In this document: positions 53,422 through 63,296 of the stretch, piece by piece | How positions within the stretch are numbered: position 1 is the stretch's first letter | How the letters are laid out: each line of letters opens with the position of its first letter | Source of the DNA: Methanosarcina sp. UBA289 | Lineage (GTDB): Archaea; Halobacteriota; Methanosarcinia; Methanosarcinales; Methanosarcinaceae | Direction: 5' to 3' | NCBI GenBank assembly: GCA_002496565.1 | Contig: DAKJ01000009.1 | Location: 124,001 to 188,000 of the forward strand | Length of the DNA: 64,000 bases | Program-made: the position numbers and the translations under genes | Notes under the pieces: generated by a model | The model's input: the letters and a program-made list of their open reading frames with translations, nothing else | Databases searched by the model: none | Told to the model about the DNA's origin: nothing

Positions 53422-55530
53422 ATGACTGAAACAGAAAGCAAGTGGGATGAAAGGCTAAAAAGGTTTTTTAAAGACTATTACTGGAATGAAATTCTCCAGC
53501 TTGCAAACGAGTATCCAGATCAGCGAAGCCTTGGTGTGGATTTTACAGATATCGAGAAGTTTGACAGAGAGCTCTCAAAAGAGTTTCTTGAACATCCGGG
53601 AGAACTTATACAGGCGGCTGAAGCTGCCCTGAAAGAAATCGACCTTCCTGTTGAGAAAAGCCTTGAACATGCTCATGTAAGGATAATAAAAATCCCGAAT
53701 AGAGTATCTATAAGGGAGCTCAGAAGCAAACATCTCTCCAAATTTGTCGCAATCGAGGGAATGATAAGGAAAGCAACAGAAGTGAGGCCAAGGATTACTA
53801 AAGCTGCCTTCCAGTGCCTCAGATGCGGACATGTGACTATTGCGGAGCAAAACAGCTTCAAATTCGAAGAGCCCTTTGCAGGCTGTGAAGAAGAAACCTG
53901 TGGAAAGAAAGGGCCTTTCAAGGTAATAATTGAGGATTCCACCTTTATCGATGCTCAGAAGCTCCAGATTCAGGAATCACCTGAAAACCTCAAAGGTGGT
54001 TCACAGCCCCAGAGTCTTGAGGTAGACTCTGAAGATGATCTGACAGGAAATGTCACTCCTGGAGACAGGGTCATAATTAACGGAATTCTGAGATCCAGAC
54101 AGCGCACCCTGAAAGATGGAAAATCTACATTCTATGACCTTGTGCTTGAAGCAAATTCTATAGAGCAACTGGATAAAGATTACGACGAACTTGAAATAAC
54201 TGCTGAAGATGAGGAACAGATTCTTGAGCTTTCCCGTGACCCTGAAATCTACAAAAAAATTGTCGGCTCTGTTGCGCCTTCGATCTATGGGTACGAAGAA
54301 ATAAAAGAAGCCCTCGCCCTTCAATTATTTTCGGGCGTTGTGAAAAACCTTCCTGACGGTTCCAGAATAAGGGGCGATATCCATGTTATGCTTGTAGGAG
54401 ACCCTGGAATTGCAAAATCCCAGCTTCTGCGCTATGTGGTCAAACTTTCTCCCAGAGGAGTTTTTACTTCAGGGCGTAGTGCGTCAGCAAGCGGTTTGAC
54501 TGCTGCTGCTGTAAAAGACGACCTAAACGACGGCAGATGGACAATTGAAGGCGGTGCCCTTGTCATGGCTGACATGGGAATCGCTGCTGTTGATGAAATG
54601 GATAAAATGAAAACAGAGGATAAAAGCGCCCTGCACGAGGCAATGGAACAGCAGACCATAAGTATTGCCAAAGCAGGGATCATTGCCACGCTTAAATCCC
54701 GTTGTGCTCTCCTGGGAGCTGCAAATCCGAAATATGGACGTTTTGATAGGTACGAAGGCCTTGCAGAGCAGATAAGCATGCCTCCCGCCCTGCTTTCCCG
54801 TTTTGATCTTATATTTGTTTTGCTTGATACTCCTGACCATAGTTTGGATACCAGAATTGCTAACCATATTCTACAATCTCATTATGCAGGAGAACTTTTC
54901 GAGCAACGGGAAAAACTTCCTGGCTCCCATATTACGGAAGATTTTGTCGACGCTGAAATGGAGGTTATTGAACCTGTCATACAGCCTGAAATCATGAGAA
55001 AATATGTTGCATACGCCCGCAAGAACGTATTTCCTGTAATGGAGGAAGATGCGAGGGTTTACCTCATAAATTTCTACACGGATCTCAGAAAAACAGGAGA
55101 GAGCAAAAATACCCCTGTGCCCGTAACTGCCAGACAGCTTGAGGCACTTGTTCGCCTCTCTGAAGCAAGCGCAAGAGTCCGCTTGAGCAATACAGTCACG
55201 CTTGAGGATGCAAAAAGAACTATCAGAATAACTATGAATTGCCTGAAAAACGTAGGTGTTGACCCCGAGACCGGAGCTCTTGATGCAGATATAATCGCTT
55301 CTGGCACAAGCATGAGCCAGAGAAATAAGATAAAGATTCTGAAAGATATGATTAAAAAAGTCTGTGAGAGATATCCGGGAAAGGAAGGAGCCCCATTGGA
55401 AGAAGTATATGCAGAAGCTGAAAGAGAGCATGGAATTGATAGAACTCATGCAGAAGATATCATAAAGAAAATGGTAGCCAAAGGAGACCTTTTCAAACCA
55501 AATCTAGAACACATAAAAGCTGTTAAATAA
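53422..55530 (+). CDS. mcm: Replicative helicase MCM
   Basis: The archaeal hexameric 3'-5' replicative helicase, 702 residues. An N-terminal OB domain carries a zinc finger (CLRCGHVT ... GCEEETCGK). The AAA+ core has Walker A in GDPGIAKSQLL, Walker B/sensor region GIAAVDEMDKM, the arginine finger LLSRFDLIF and the IEGGALVMAD presensor. A C-terminal winged helix (GAPLEEVYAEAEREHGIDRTHAEDIIKKM) follows. It heads a plus-strand group with DUF424 and two coiled-coil genes. Confidence 0.97.
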   Translation: MTETESKWDERLKRFFKDYYWNEILQLANEYPDQRSLGVDFTDIEKFDRELSKEFLEHPGELIQAAEAALKEIDLPVEKSLEHAHVRIIKIPNRVSIRELRSKHLSKFVAIEGMIRKATEVRPRITKAAFQCLRCGHVTIAEQNSFKFEEPFAGCEEETCGKKGPFKVIIEDSTFIDAQKLQIQESPENLKGGSQPQSLEVDSEDDLTGNVTPGDRVIINGILRSRQRTLKDGKSTFYDLVLEANSIEQLDKDYDELEITAEDEEQILELSRDPEIYKKIVGSVAPSIYGYEEIKEALALQLFSGVVKNLPDGSRIRGDIHVMLVGDPGIAKSQLLRYVVKLSPRGVFTSGRSASASGLTAAAVKDDLNDGRWTIEGGALVMADMGIAAVDEMDKMKTEDKSALHEAMEQQTISIAKAGIIATLKSRCALLGAANPKYGRFDRYEGLAEQISMPPALLSRFDLIFVLLDTPDHSLDTRIANHILQSHYAGELFEQREKLPGSHITEDFVDAEMEVIEPVIQPEIMRKYVAYARKNVFPVMEEDARVYLINFYTDLRKTGESKNTPVPVTARQLEALVRLSEASARVRLSNTVTLEDAKRTIRITMNCLKNVGVDPETGALDADIIASGTSMSQRNKIKILKDMIKKVCERYPGKEGAPLEEVYAEAEREHGIDRTHAEDIIKKMVAKGDLFKPNLEHIKAVK

Positions 55531-55661
55531 ATTTACAACACAAAGAGCTTCAAGATATCAAATATCTTCTAAGACATTAAAGTTGATAAATCAGCTACAG
55601 ATAAAATAAAGACGGTTAAGCTGTAAATACTAAAAGGGCAATACTATTTAAAAGGGAGAGT

Positions 55662-55952
55662 ATGTATATAAAGATTTATAAAAATGGGGAGCATGTCCTT
55701 GTTGCGGCCTGCGATAAGGAAGTGCTCGGAAAGACCCTGAAACACGGTAAAACCGTAGTGGAGATCAGCAGGGCCTTTTATGAAGGGGAATGCGTTTCCG
55801 AAGAAGAACTCAAGAAAGCCCTTGAAGAAGCTACAACTGCAAATCTTTTTGGAGAAAAAACAATCGAGTTCGCCATAAAATGTGGGTTAATTGATCCTGA
55901 TTCAGTGATAGTGATTGATGGCGTACCTCACGCCCAGATATTCAGGGTTTAA
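55662..55952 (+). CDS. DUF424 family protein
   Basis: 96 residues, recognised by VLVAACDKEVLGKTLKHG, EISRAFYEGECVSEEEL and GLIDPDSVIVIDGVPHAQIF. Conserved in archaea and often near replication or translation genes; the function is unknown. It starts 131 bases after mcm with AAAGGGAGAG in front of ATG 55662. Confidence 0.85.
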   Translation: MYIKIYKNGEHVLVAACDKEVLGKTLKHGKTVVEISRAFYEGECVSEEELKKALEEATTANLFGEKTIEFAIKCGLIDPDSVIVIDGVPHAQIFRV

Positions 55953-56082
55953 TCCGACAATATTATCGGACTGATCCCCAGGAGAGACTGAGTCAGTGAA
56001 AGTCAAGCCACTGGCTTTCAGGGCTGATTATATACCGGAATAGAGCAACATAGTATAAAATAAAAATTCAGATCGTGATACA

Positions 56083-56706
56083 GTGACTGAGAACATTGAC
56101 GAAGCCGGAATCAGAGTGCTGACCGAAGAGGAGCTGATCTCCGCAGTTGTGGAAAAACACAGGCGGTTTCTGGAAGAAGATAAAAAAGAATTTGGAGAAC
56201 TGGGCATCAGGCTGAACCAGGTCGAAGAAGCTGCAAAAAACGCAAAGAATTCCAGAATCCGGATGGAGGAGAGAAAAGAAGTCCTCAAGGAGAAGCGCCA
56301 GCAGTTTTACCATCAGACCGAGGCTCTCCTTGAAAAAGATGTCTTCCCTAAGCTTGACCCGACTACTGTAAGTAAAGTCAAGGAAGAACTCAAAAAACTC
56401 AAAGGGCAGATCGAACCCGAAGAGGAGAAGAGACTTAAAGACTCATTTATGGAAAACCTGCGTGAAATTATTCGGGCAGCCGGACTTGGAGAAAACGTCC
56501 TCCTGCAAACCGATGCCAGAATGGAGGAAGCCAGGAATTCAAATCTGGAACTAAATGAACTAATACAGTCGGGAAAGCAACTTGCAGAGGATGACGGCAG
56601 CAAGAGTGAAGAGATTTCTAAAAGCAAATCCCAGCATAAATGGCTCAGCACCAAAATAAAAAACCACGAGGAAGCCCTGAATTACTGGGAAAAGTTGAAA
56701 GTATAA
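56083..56706 (+). CDS. Coiled-coil protein 1
   Basis: A 207-residue, highly charged, almost wholly helical protein (IRLNQVEEAAKNAKNSRIRMEE, VSKVKEELKKLKGQIEPEEEKRLKD). The start is GTG 56083, with a poor binding site. It has no cysteines or membrane segments. The next gene encodes a longer coiled-coil protein only 31 bases away, so they probably work as a pair. No specific function is recognised; a structural or SMC-like accessory role is guesswork. Confidence 0.7.
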   Translation: MTENIDEAGIRVLTEEELISAVVEKHRRFLEEDKKEFGELGIRLNQVEEAAKNAKNSRIRMEERKEVLKEKRQQFYHQTEALLEKDVFPKLDPTTVSKVKEELKKLKGQIEPEEEKRLKDSFMENLREIIRAAGLGENVLLQTDARMEEARNSNLELNELIQSGKQLAEDDGSKSEEISKSKSQHKWLSTKIKNHEEALNYWEKLKV

Positions 56707-56737
56707 CCCTTTTTCGAAAATACGCTGGAGATAGTAC

Positions 56738-57697
56738 ATGACCAACGACGTTTCAAGCACAGAAATTGCAACGGCCGACCTTTCAAACCTTAACGAACGG
56801 GAGCTGAAGGGCAAGGTAAACGAGCTCAGGAGCAGGATAGAGAAAAGCGAAAGGCAGTTGGCTTCGATTTTTAAGGAATTGAAGATTAACAGGACCGATA
56901 TCGACGGACTAAGGGAAAAGAGAGACTCTCTGAATCATCAGGTTAAGGAAAAGGTTGCAAAAGCACAAGAACTAAGGGATAAAAGGGACGAGATCAACAA
57001 AGCAATTAGTGAGTACAAGGAAAAAAGAAGTGATGTGAATTCAAAGACTCAAGAACTGTTTTCAGGGATTGCAGAACTCAAGGAACAGAGGGACGAATGC
57101 AATAAATGTTCCCACGGAAGTGTGGAATCTCTCACGAAAGCTTATGAAGCCGAGCTTGACGCTTTTCTTAATAAAGAACTGCCTTTAGCAGTGGAAATTA
57201 AAATATTCCAGAAATTGAATGATCTCAGTAAACGCCTGCAAGCTGCAAAGAAGGCAAATAAACTACATGCGCAAATCCAGGATAGTTATAAAGAGTCAAA
57301 AGGAATCCATAAGAAAGGGGATGAAATCCATGAAAAGATCCAGGCTCTTTCAGACGAATCTCAGGCCTGCCACCTGGAAATGCTAGAAAATTTCAAATCT
57401 GCTGATGAAATTCGAAAAGAAGCTAATACATACCATGCCCAGCTTACGGATAAAATCACGAATATAAACTCAATTAAAGAAAAAATTGATCCGCTCAAGA
57501 CCAGCATTGCCAATAATAGGAAAGAACTTTCCTTATATCTGGATAGGTTAAAAGATTTACAGCTTACAAAAGAAGAGCACAAAGTAAGCCAGAAACACAG
57601 TGATGCCCGCGAAAAGCTTCAGAAAAACGCTCGTATGAGTCTTGAAGATCTCAAACTCCTCATCGAAAAAGGGGACGTTAAATTCTCCAATGAGTGA
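56738..57697 (+). CDS. Coiled-coil protein 2
   Basis: A 319-residue coiled-coil protein. Long heptad arrays (LKGKVNELRSRIEKSERQL, VKEKVAKAQELRDKRDEINK, IKEKIDPLKTSIANNRKELS) surround a short central segment with two cysteines (RDECNKCSHGSVESL). The family of archaeal coiled-coil proteins near mcm is conserved but uncharacterised. It is translated from ATG 56738 after TACGCTGGAG. No ATP-binding motif is present, so it is not an SMC. Confidence 0.78.
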   Translation: MTNDVSSTEIATADLSNLNERELKGKVNELRSRIEKSERQLASIFKELKINRTDIDGLREKRDSLNHQVKEKVAKAQELRDKRDEINKAISEYKEKRSDVNSKTQELFSGIAELKEQRDECNKCSHGSVESLTKAYEAELDAFLNKELPLAVEIKIFQKLNDLSKRLQAAKKANKLHAQIQDSYKESKGIHKKGDEIHEKIQALSDESQACHLEMLENFKSADEIRKEANTYHAQLTDKITNINSIKEKIDPLKTSIANNRKELSLYLDRLKDLQLTKEEHKVSQKHSDAREKLQKNARMSLEDLKLLIEKGDVKFSNE

Positions 57698-57840
57698 AAA
57701 CTCGGGAAACCGGCGACAAAAATCAGTTTCAGGAAAAATGTCCCCGGTTTATTCCTTTTAAATGAGTTTTCTCTCACCACTTTTATCCGATTTCCTTTGT
57801 TATTCAATTTAAATTAATCTGTTTTTCAGTTATTAAGAAG

Positions 57841-58491
57841 TTATTTTTTCTTCCCTTTTCCTGCAAAGAAACCTGTCACCAGAAGCACGGTTCCCAGCCC
57901 AAGGAGAAAAATAGGCATATCAAAACCCTTGACTTGAGTTTCTAGTTCAGGGTCGATGGAAGAGGCATTATTCGAAGTATTTTCAAGCGATTCGGCTGGC
58001 ATTTGAGGCGCAGGAAGCTTGGTATCAAGATACTGGTATACAGGTGAGAACTTCACAAGTACTCCATCGGCTCCCTTGTATATCGTATCCACGGTCAGAT
58101 TAAAGATTTCGGTAGAATTCTTAGAATACACAAACTGAGAGCCTTCAGTAACTATATCATCCTGAAGGAGAACTCCATTTCTGCTAAGTTCAATCCAGAT
58201 TCTTTTGCCTTCAGTATCTGTGCCCTTTATATAAAGTTGATAATCCTGTGAAAAGTTATGAGCATCACCCGACCTTACATAAATCTCTCCTCCGTTGATG
58301 ATAATGATGGAAAGCCTGTCTTCATTGTCAGCAACAATAGAAAGCCTTTCGTCATCGTCAGCAGCTAAAGCAGGTGACATGGAGTAAAAAAATACTGAGA
58401 AGCATAGGGAGATAAGGAGGCAAAAGAAAAATAGAGAAACAAGGTTTGTCTCTTTAACCTCCTTTATTCCTTGTTTATCTGGGACGCGCAT
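57841..58491 (-). CDS. Exported membrane-anchored protein with S-layer-like domain
   Basis: The N-terminal hydrophobic segment (LVSLFFFCLLISLCFSVFFYS) ends in SPALAADD, a good signal-peptide cleavage region. The central part (RIWIELSRNGVLLQDDIVTEGSQFVYSK) resembles a piece of the Methanosarcina S-layer (DUF1608-type) domain. A C-terminal membrane helix (PIFLLGLGTVLLVTGFFAGKGKKK) follows. There are several N-glycosylation sequons. It overlaps the birA stop codon by 17 bases if ATG 58491 is used; the frame also opens at TTG 58509. Confidence 0.65.
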   Translation of the reverse strand: MRVPDKQGIKEVKETNLVSLFFFCLLISLCFSVFFYSMSPALAADDDERLSIVADNEDRLSIIIINGGEIYVRSGDAHNFSQDYQLYIKGTDTEGKRIWIELSRNGVLLQDDIVTEGSQFVYSKNSTEIFNLTVDTIYKGADGVLVKFSPVYQYLDTKLPAPQMPAESLENTSNNASSIDPELETQVKGFDMPIFLLGLGTVLLVTGFFAGKGKKK

Positions 58492-59452
58492 AAATGCATC
58501 TGCCTGCAATAATTTCTTCTTTGGTATCGTCGGCTTTTCTTATTACTAGAGCTCCGTCGGGGGTTATTCCTACGGCTTTACCTTCTATAATTCGTGAAGG
58601 TGTAGTGACCTTAACCTCTTTTCCGATGGTATCGGAAAGAGCAAGCCAGTCATTGAGAATGTGTGAAAAAGGCTGGGTCTTGAAATTTATGTACTGCTGC
58701 TCAAGCTCGAAAAGAAAATCTTGAAGGAACGAGACCCTTTTGATATGCCTTCCAAGCTCGGTTTTTAATGTTGTGGAGCCTGCACGGATAGATTCAGGGA
58801 TATCTTTTAAATCCATATTTACGTTAATCCCTATTCCCAGCACAACATAGTCCACTCTATCCACTTCAGCTTTTGCCTCAGTAAGAATTCCACAGACCTT
58901 CTTTCCATTAATGCGAACGTCGTTTGGCCATTTGATACGGGCATCAAGGCCCATACTACGAATAACATTTGCAACCGCAAGCCCTGCGACCAGAGTAAGC
59001 CTTGAAGCATGCCTCAGAGGAATTCCAGGCTTTAGGATCACAGACATCCAGATCCCACCATGAGGAGAGATCCATTCCCTGCCCATCCTGCCGCGACCAC
59101 CCTTCTGGACTTCAGCAATCACAAGAGTGCCTTCTTCTTCGGATGCTGCAATTTCTTTTGCAATGCTATTTGTAGAAGTTACCTCTTCAAAATACTGGAT
59201 TTTTTTCCCTAGAAGAGTTGTCTTGAGCCCCATCTGGATTTCTTCCGGGTACAGGAGTTGAGGTACGGATTTCAGAACATATCCCCTTTTTGGAGATGAT
59301 TCTATCTCATAACCATCAGCCTGAAGGGACTTGATATACTTCCAGACCATCGTCCTTGAGATCCCTAACTTTAGCCCCAATTCCTCTCCGGAAACAGGAC
59401 TTTTCTGTGCATCTTTAAGTGCCTTGATAATTCGAGATCTTTTATCTCCCAT
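58475..59452 (-). CDS. birA: Biotin-protein ligase with N-terminal HTH (BirA)
   Basis: 325 residues. A winged-helix DNA-binding domain (about 1-60; SGEELGLKLGISRTMVWKYIKSLQADGYEI) precedes a ligase domain with the biotin/ATP loop KGGRGRMGREW, GGIWMSVILKPG, IKWPNDVRINGKKVCGILTE and a C-terminal SH3-like domain. It attaches biotin to PycB and may repress genes through the HTH. It lies 107 bases downstream of pycA on the same strand. PycB is the only biotin acceptor seen here. Confidence 0.94.
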   Translation of the reverse strand: MGDKRSRIIKALKDAQKSPVSGEELGLKLGISRTMVWKYIKSLQADGYEIESSPKRGYVLKSVPQLLYPEEIQMGLKTTLLGKKIQYFEEVTSTNSIAKEIAASEEEGTLVIAEVQKGGRGRMGREWISPHGGIWMSVILKPGIPLRHASRLTLVAGLAVANVIRSMGLDARIKWPNDVRINGKKVCGILTEAKAEVDRVDYVVLGIGINVNMDLKDIPESIRAGSTTLKTELGRHIKRVSFLQDFLFELEQQYINFKTQPFSHILNDWLALSDTIGKEVKVTTPSRIIEGKAVGITPDGALVIRKADDTKEEIIAGRCIYARPR

Positions 59453-59559
59453 CCGTGCACCCCATACAACTGTATGCGTTCCACCGTATATAATTTTTTA
59501 GTTTAGTTTGTTTCATGTCTGACTGACCAGAACCCATCCCTTTCTTAGGAGGATACGTA

Positions 59560-61041
59560 TCACTGCTGTGTATTCTGTGCCATGCTCACATAGGCGTGCA
59601 CGGCAGCAGTGATGGCCGCAACTTTTTTGTCTTTTGCTTCAAGAGCCGAAGCAAGAGTAGCCCCCTTTTCAGCGTCTGCTTTGACAACCTCTTCAACCGA
59701 TTCCAGAATCTTATGGTCTTCAATGAAAGCCGTTGTAAGATCACCCTTGCGGAAGGCAGGGTTGCGCATCACCGCTTTATGGAAGGGTATATTTGTCTTA
59801 ACTCCAACGACGACATATTCATAGAGAGCTCTTTCCATCCTGGCAATTGCTACATCTCTTGTTTTTGCCCAGACACAGAGTTTTGAAATCATTGAATCGT
59901 AATAAGGAGAAATCGTATAGCCTGTATGTACTCCACTGTCCACTCTAACTCCAGGCCCACCTGCAGACCGGTATCCTCGAATCTTTCCGGGAGAAGGAGC
60001 AAAATCATTTAACGGATCTTCCGCGTTGATCCTGCACTCAATAGAATGCCCGTCGATAACGATATCTTCCTGTTTAAACTCAAGCTTCTCTCCCCAGGCT
60101 ATCCTGAGCTGCTCCCTTACAATATCAATACCGGTGACCATCTCAGTTATCCCATGCTCAACCTGCAAGCGAGTATTGACCTCAAGGAAGTAGAAGTTGC
60201 CCTTTGAATAAAGAAACTCCACAGTACCGGCATTTACGTAACCAATTGTCTTTGCTACCCTGATTGCGGCTTCTCCCATCTGTGCCCTGAGTTCAGGGGT
60301 CATGATAGGGGAAGGAGCTTCCTCAATAAGCTTCTGATGTCTCCTCTGGATGGAGCATTCCCTATCCGAGAGGTAAATTGTGTTTCCATATCCGTCTGCA
60401 AGAATCTGGATCTCTATATGCCTGGGTTCCTCGACATATTTTTCAATGAAAACCGAAGAATCCCCAAAAGCCGAGCCAGCCATTTGCCTAGTAGAACTGA
60501 GTGCAGTGGAGAGTTCGTCCCTGGAATGGACTACTTTCATCCCGATTCCGCCGCCTCCTGCAGAGGCTTTAATCAAAACAGGATAACCGATTTCTTCTGC
60601 AATTTTTACTGCCTCGTCCACATCCTCAACCGCATCTTTCGTCCCTGGCACAACAGGTACGCCAGCCTTCATCATAAGGTTTCTGGCCCTGATTTTACTT
60701 CCCATCTCGGCAATTACATGGCTGGGGGGACCTATGAAAACAATTCCTTCTTCCTCACAGCGCTTTGCAAAGACAGGGTTTTCGGAGAGAAAACCATAGC
60801 CCGGATGAATTGCTTCTGCTCCTGTGTTTTTTGCAACTGCAAGGATAGCCTCCATATTCAGATAGCTCTGGCTGGAAGGAGCCGGACCTATTAGATAGGC
60901 CTCATCTGCATATTTGGCGAAAAGAGCATTTTTATCGGCTTCCGAACAGACAGCAACCGTTGAAATTCCAAGCTCCCGACATGCACGCATAACCCTGATT
61001 GCAATTTCACCACGATTTGCAACGAGTACTTTTTTGAACAT
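59560..61041 (-). CDS. pycA: Pyruvate carboxylase subunit A (biotin carboxylase)
   Basis: This subunit carboxylates the biotin of PycB with ATP and bicarbonate. 493 residues with [20 protein letters not shown], the glycine-rich ATP loop [54 protein letters not shown] block and the active-site [20 protein letters not shown]. Note His-Gly where many homologues read His-Pro/Thr. It follows pycB by 21 bases. The separate biotin carboxylase and carboxyltransferase-biotin subunits are the archaeal arrangement. The product oxaloacetate feeds the incomplete TCA path to 2-oxoglutarate. Confidence 0.95.
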   Translation of the reverse strand: MFKKVLVANRGEIAIRVMRACRELGISTVAVCSEADKNALFAKYADEAYLIGPAPSSQSYLNMEAILAVAKNTGAEAIHPGYGFLSENPVFAKRCEEEGIVFIGPPSHVIAEMGSKIRARNLMMKAGVPVVPGTKDAVEDVDEAVKIAEEIGYPVLIKASAGGGGIGMKVVHSRDELSTALSSTRQMAGSAFGDSSVFIEKYVEEPRHIEIQILADGYGNTIYLSDRECSIQRRHQKLIEEAPSPIMTPELRAQMGEAAIRVAKTIGYVNAGTVEFLYSKGNFYFLEVNTRLQVEHGITEMVTGIDIVREQLRIAWGEKLEFKQEDIVIDGHSIECRINAEDPLNDFAPSPGKIRGYRSAGGPGVRVDSGVHTGYTISPYYDSMISKLCVWAKTRDVAIARMERALYEYVVVGVKTNIPFHKAVMRNPAFRKGDLTTAFIEDHKILESVEEVVKADAEKGATLASALEAKDKKVAAITAAVHAYVSMAQNTQQ

Positions 61042-61062
61042 AATCCTTCCACCTCGTTACAT

Positions 61063-62784
61063 TTATTCGATTGACATAATTATGTCGCCAGGGGATACAG
61101 TGTCCCCTTCAGAAACGAAAATCTCTCTTACAATGCCTGAGTGGGGAGCATGAACAGCATTTTCCATTTTCATAGCTTCGATGACAGCAACTGTATCGCC
61201 CTCTGAAACAATGTCTTCGACCTTGACCTTAAGAGAGAGAACCATACCCTGCATTGAGATGCTCACAGCTCCTTTAACAGACTCTGCATTCGGCTTTTTG
61301 GAAGAAGCTTCAGATACGGAAATTCCTCCCCCAAGAGGCTCAATTCTAACCTCGTAGATCTCGTCATCCACTTCGACCTTGAAATGAGTTGGGACTGTGT
61401 GCTCCTGCTGAACTGCAGGGACAGGGGCAACTATTGCGAGACTTTCTTCTTCCATTTCTCCTTTCAGGAACTTGGGGGCGATAGCTGGATAGAGAATATA
61501 GGTAAGAATATCTTCTTCAGATTTAGCAATGCCCATTTCCTCGGCTTCTTTTTTCCTTTTTTCATATTCAGGTTTAAGTAAATCGGCAGGGCGGCAGTGA
61601 ATAGGTTCTTCGTCTCCGATTACCTTGCCTATTATTTCCGGGCTTATGGGAGCAGGAGGACGACCGTAAAGGCCGCGCACGTAATCCTTTACTTCTTTAG
61701 GTATAACTTTATAACGTTCGCCCATAAGCACATTAAGAACCGCCTGGGTGCCCACAATCTGGCTTGTTGGAGTTACAAGAGGAGGATATCCAAGTTCCTC
61801 TCTAACCCTGGGCATTTCATAAAGTACAGCATCGTACTTGTCGAGAGCGTTTTGTTCCTTTAGCTGAGAGACGAGGTTAGAAAGCATTCCTCCTGGAATC
61901 TGGTAGATAAGCACGTTAGTATCGATCTGTTCGGAAATAGGGTCAAGTATGCCCCGGTATTTCTCTTTAAGAGTTTTGAAATACTTAACGACTTCTTCAA
62001 AAGCATTCAGATCCAGACCGGTATCGTAAGGGGTGCCTTTAAGGGCGGCTACGACTGTTTCAGTTGGAGGCTGAGAAGTTCCCCAGGCCAAGGGAGAAAG
62101 TGCAGTGTCAAGAATATCGACTCCTGAGCCACAGGCTGCCATATAGCTCATAGGAGCCATTCCGGAGGTACAGTGGCAGTGTAGAGAAATCGGAATGGAA
62201 ATCTCTTTTTTCATGGCACTGATTATCTGGGTGGCGTCGTTTGGTGAAAGGAGACCTGCCATATCTTTGATACAGATGGAATCGCACTCTAGTTCTTCAA
62301 GCTGTTTTGCAAGTTCAACATATTTATCAACAGTATGCACTGGACTTATGGTATAGCAGACCGTACCCTGTACGTGAGCACCAAGCCCTCTTGCCACTTT
62401 GATAGAGAATTCCATGTTCCGGACATCATTGACCGCATCAAAAATCCGGAAAATGTCAATTCCATTCTGATAAGACTTAGTAATGAATTTCTCTACCACG
62501 TCATCCGAATAATGCCTGTACCCTACGAGATTCTGGCCCCTGAGCAGCATCTGAGCGTCGGTGTTATGCATTTCTTTTTTAATGTCCCTCAGGCGCTGCC
62601 AAGGATCTTCATTTAGATAGCGGATACAGCTGTCAAAGGTGGCGCCTCCCCACATTTCGAGGGAGAAATACCCGATCTGGTCCAGTTGTTCAACCACTTC
62701 GAGCATGTCTCTTGTTCGCATTCTGGTTGCCAAGAGAGACTGATGTGCATCCCGGAGGATGGTTTCGGTAATTTTTACACTCAT
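61063..62784 (-). CDS. pycB: Pyruvate carboxylase subunit B (carboxyltransferase plus biotin carrier)
   Basis: 573 residues. The HMGL-like TIM barrel (ITETILRDAHQSLLATRMRT, MWGGATFDSCIRYLNEDPW, CIKDMAGLLSP, PISLHCHCTSGM) carries the metal site and the conserved lysine. A PYC/OADA helical domain follows, then a Pro/Val-rich linker and a biotinyl domain with the modified lysine in VIEAMKMENAVHAPHSG. It is the first gene of the pycB-pycA-birA cluster. A homologous sodium-pump decarboxylase subunit would need beta/gamma partners, which are absent here. Confidence 0.95.
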   Translation of the reverse strand: MSVKITETILRDAHQSLLATRMRTRDMLEVVEQLDQIGYFSLEMWGGATFDSCIRYLNEDPWQRLRDIKKEMHNTDAQMLLRGQNLVGYRHYSDDVVEKFITKSYQNGIDIFRIFDAVNDVRNMEFSIKVARGLGAHVQGTVCYTISPVHTVDKYVELAKQLEELECDSICIKDMAGLLSPNDATQIISAMKKEISIPISLHCHCTSGMAPMSYMAACGSGVDILDTALSPLAWGTSQPPTETVVAALKGTPYDTGLDLNAFEEVVKYFKTLKEKYRGILDPISEQIDTNVLIYQIPGGMLSNLVSQLKEQNALDKYDAVLYEMPRVREELGYPPLVTPTSQIVGTQAVLNVLMGERYKVIPKEVKDYVRGLYGRPPAPISPEIIGKVIGDEEPIHCRPADLLKPEYEKRKKEAEEMGIAKSEEDILTYILYPAIAPKFLKGEMEEESLAIVAPVPAVQQEHTVPTHFKVEVDDEIYEVRIEPLGGGISVSEASSKKPNAESVKGAVSISMQGMVLSLKVKVEDIVSEGDTVAVIEAMKMENAVHAPHSGIVREIFVSEGDTVSPGDIIMSIE

Positions 62785-63296
62785 GGATGAACCTCTTAAA
62801 AACGAATCAAAATAACCGGTTTTACTATTCTTGATAGTAGACTTTGAATTTTTTTCGAGGGTTTCATTGAGATTCCGGAATTTTCCGGGTTAAGATTTTG
62901 ATCCGTTTGAGTAAAGTGAATAAATCCTCAGATTGTGATTTTGGTACAATTTCATGTGGTTTTACCGGAAAAGGGGGTTTTTCGGTTAAGTTTAGCCTAC
63001 TTTCCGTAACCACAACCAGAGGAAAATCAATTTTAGAGATACAAACGCAGTACTAGAAAGGCCTGCGCTGATAAGAATTCTTTAATATAGTATTGTTAAC
63101 AAGTATATACTTTTCGGCCGTTAACATTAAAGAAAACGGTTTTTAGAAAAAGTTCAAAACTCGTAACTATTCCCTTCATTGAGATAAGGGACCTCTATTG
63201 GTTTTATGAATAAATTGTAATCCTAATTTAAGAATATTTTGCAGCGTTAAAATAAAAACCAGAAATATAAATTTCTTAGAATTTGTAGCCTGCAAG
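62785..63296. other. Upstream region of pycB
   Basis: 512 bases without a gene. A palindromic AAGTATATACTT at 63101-63112 lies between two GTTAAC sites (63095 and 63120) and may be a TATA box or operator, implying a long pycB leader of nearly 300 bases. Confidence 0.4.

Noticed and set aside
55940..56020. Small dyads TCCGA/TCGGA and AGCCA/TGGCT after DUF424
   Set aside because: The arms are only five bases and no T-run follows, so a terminator call is not supported.
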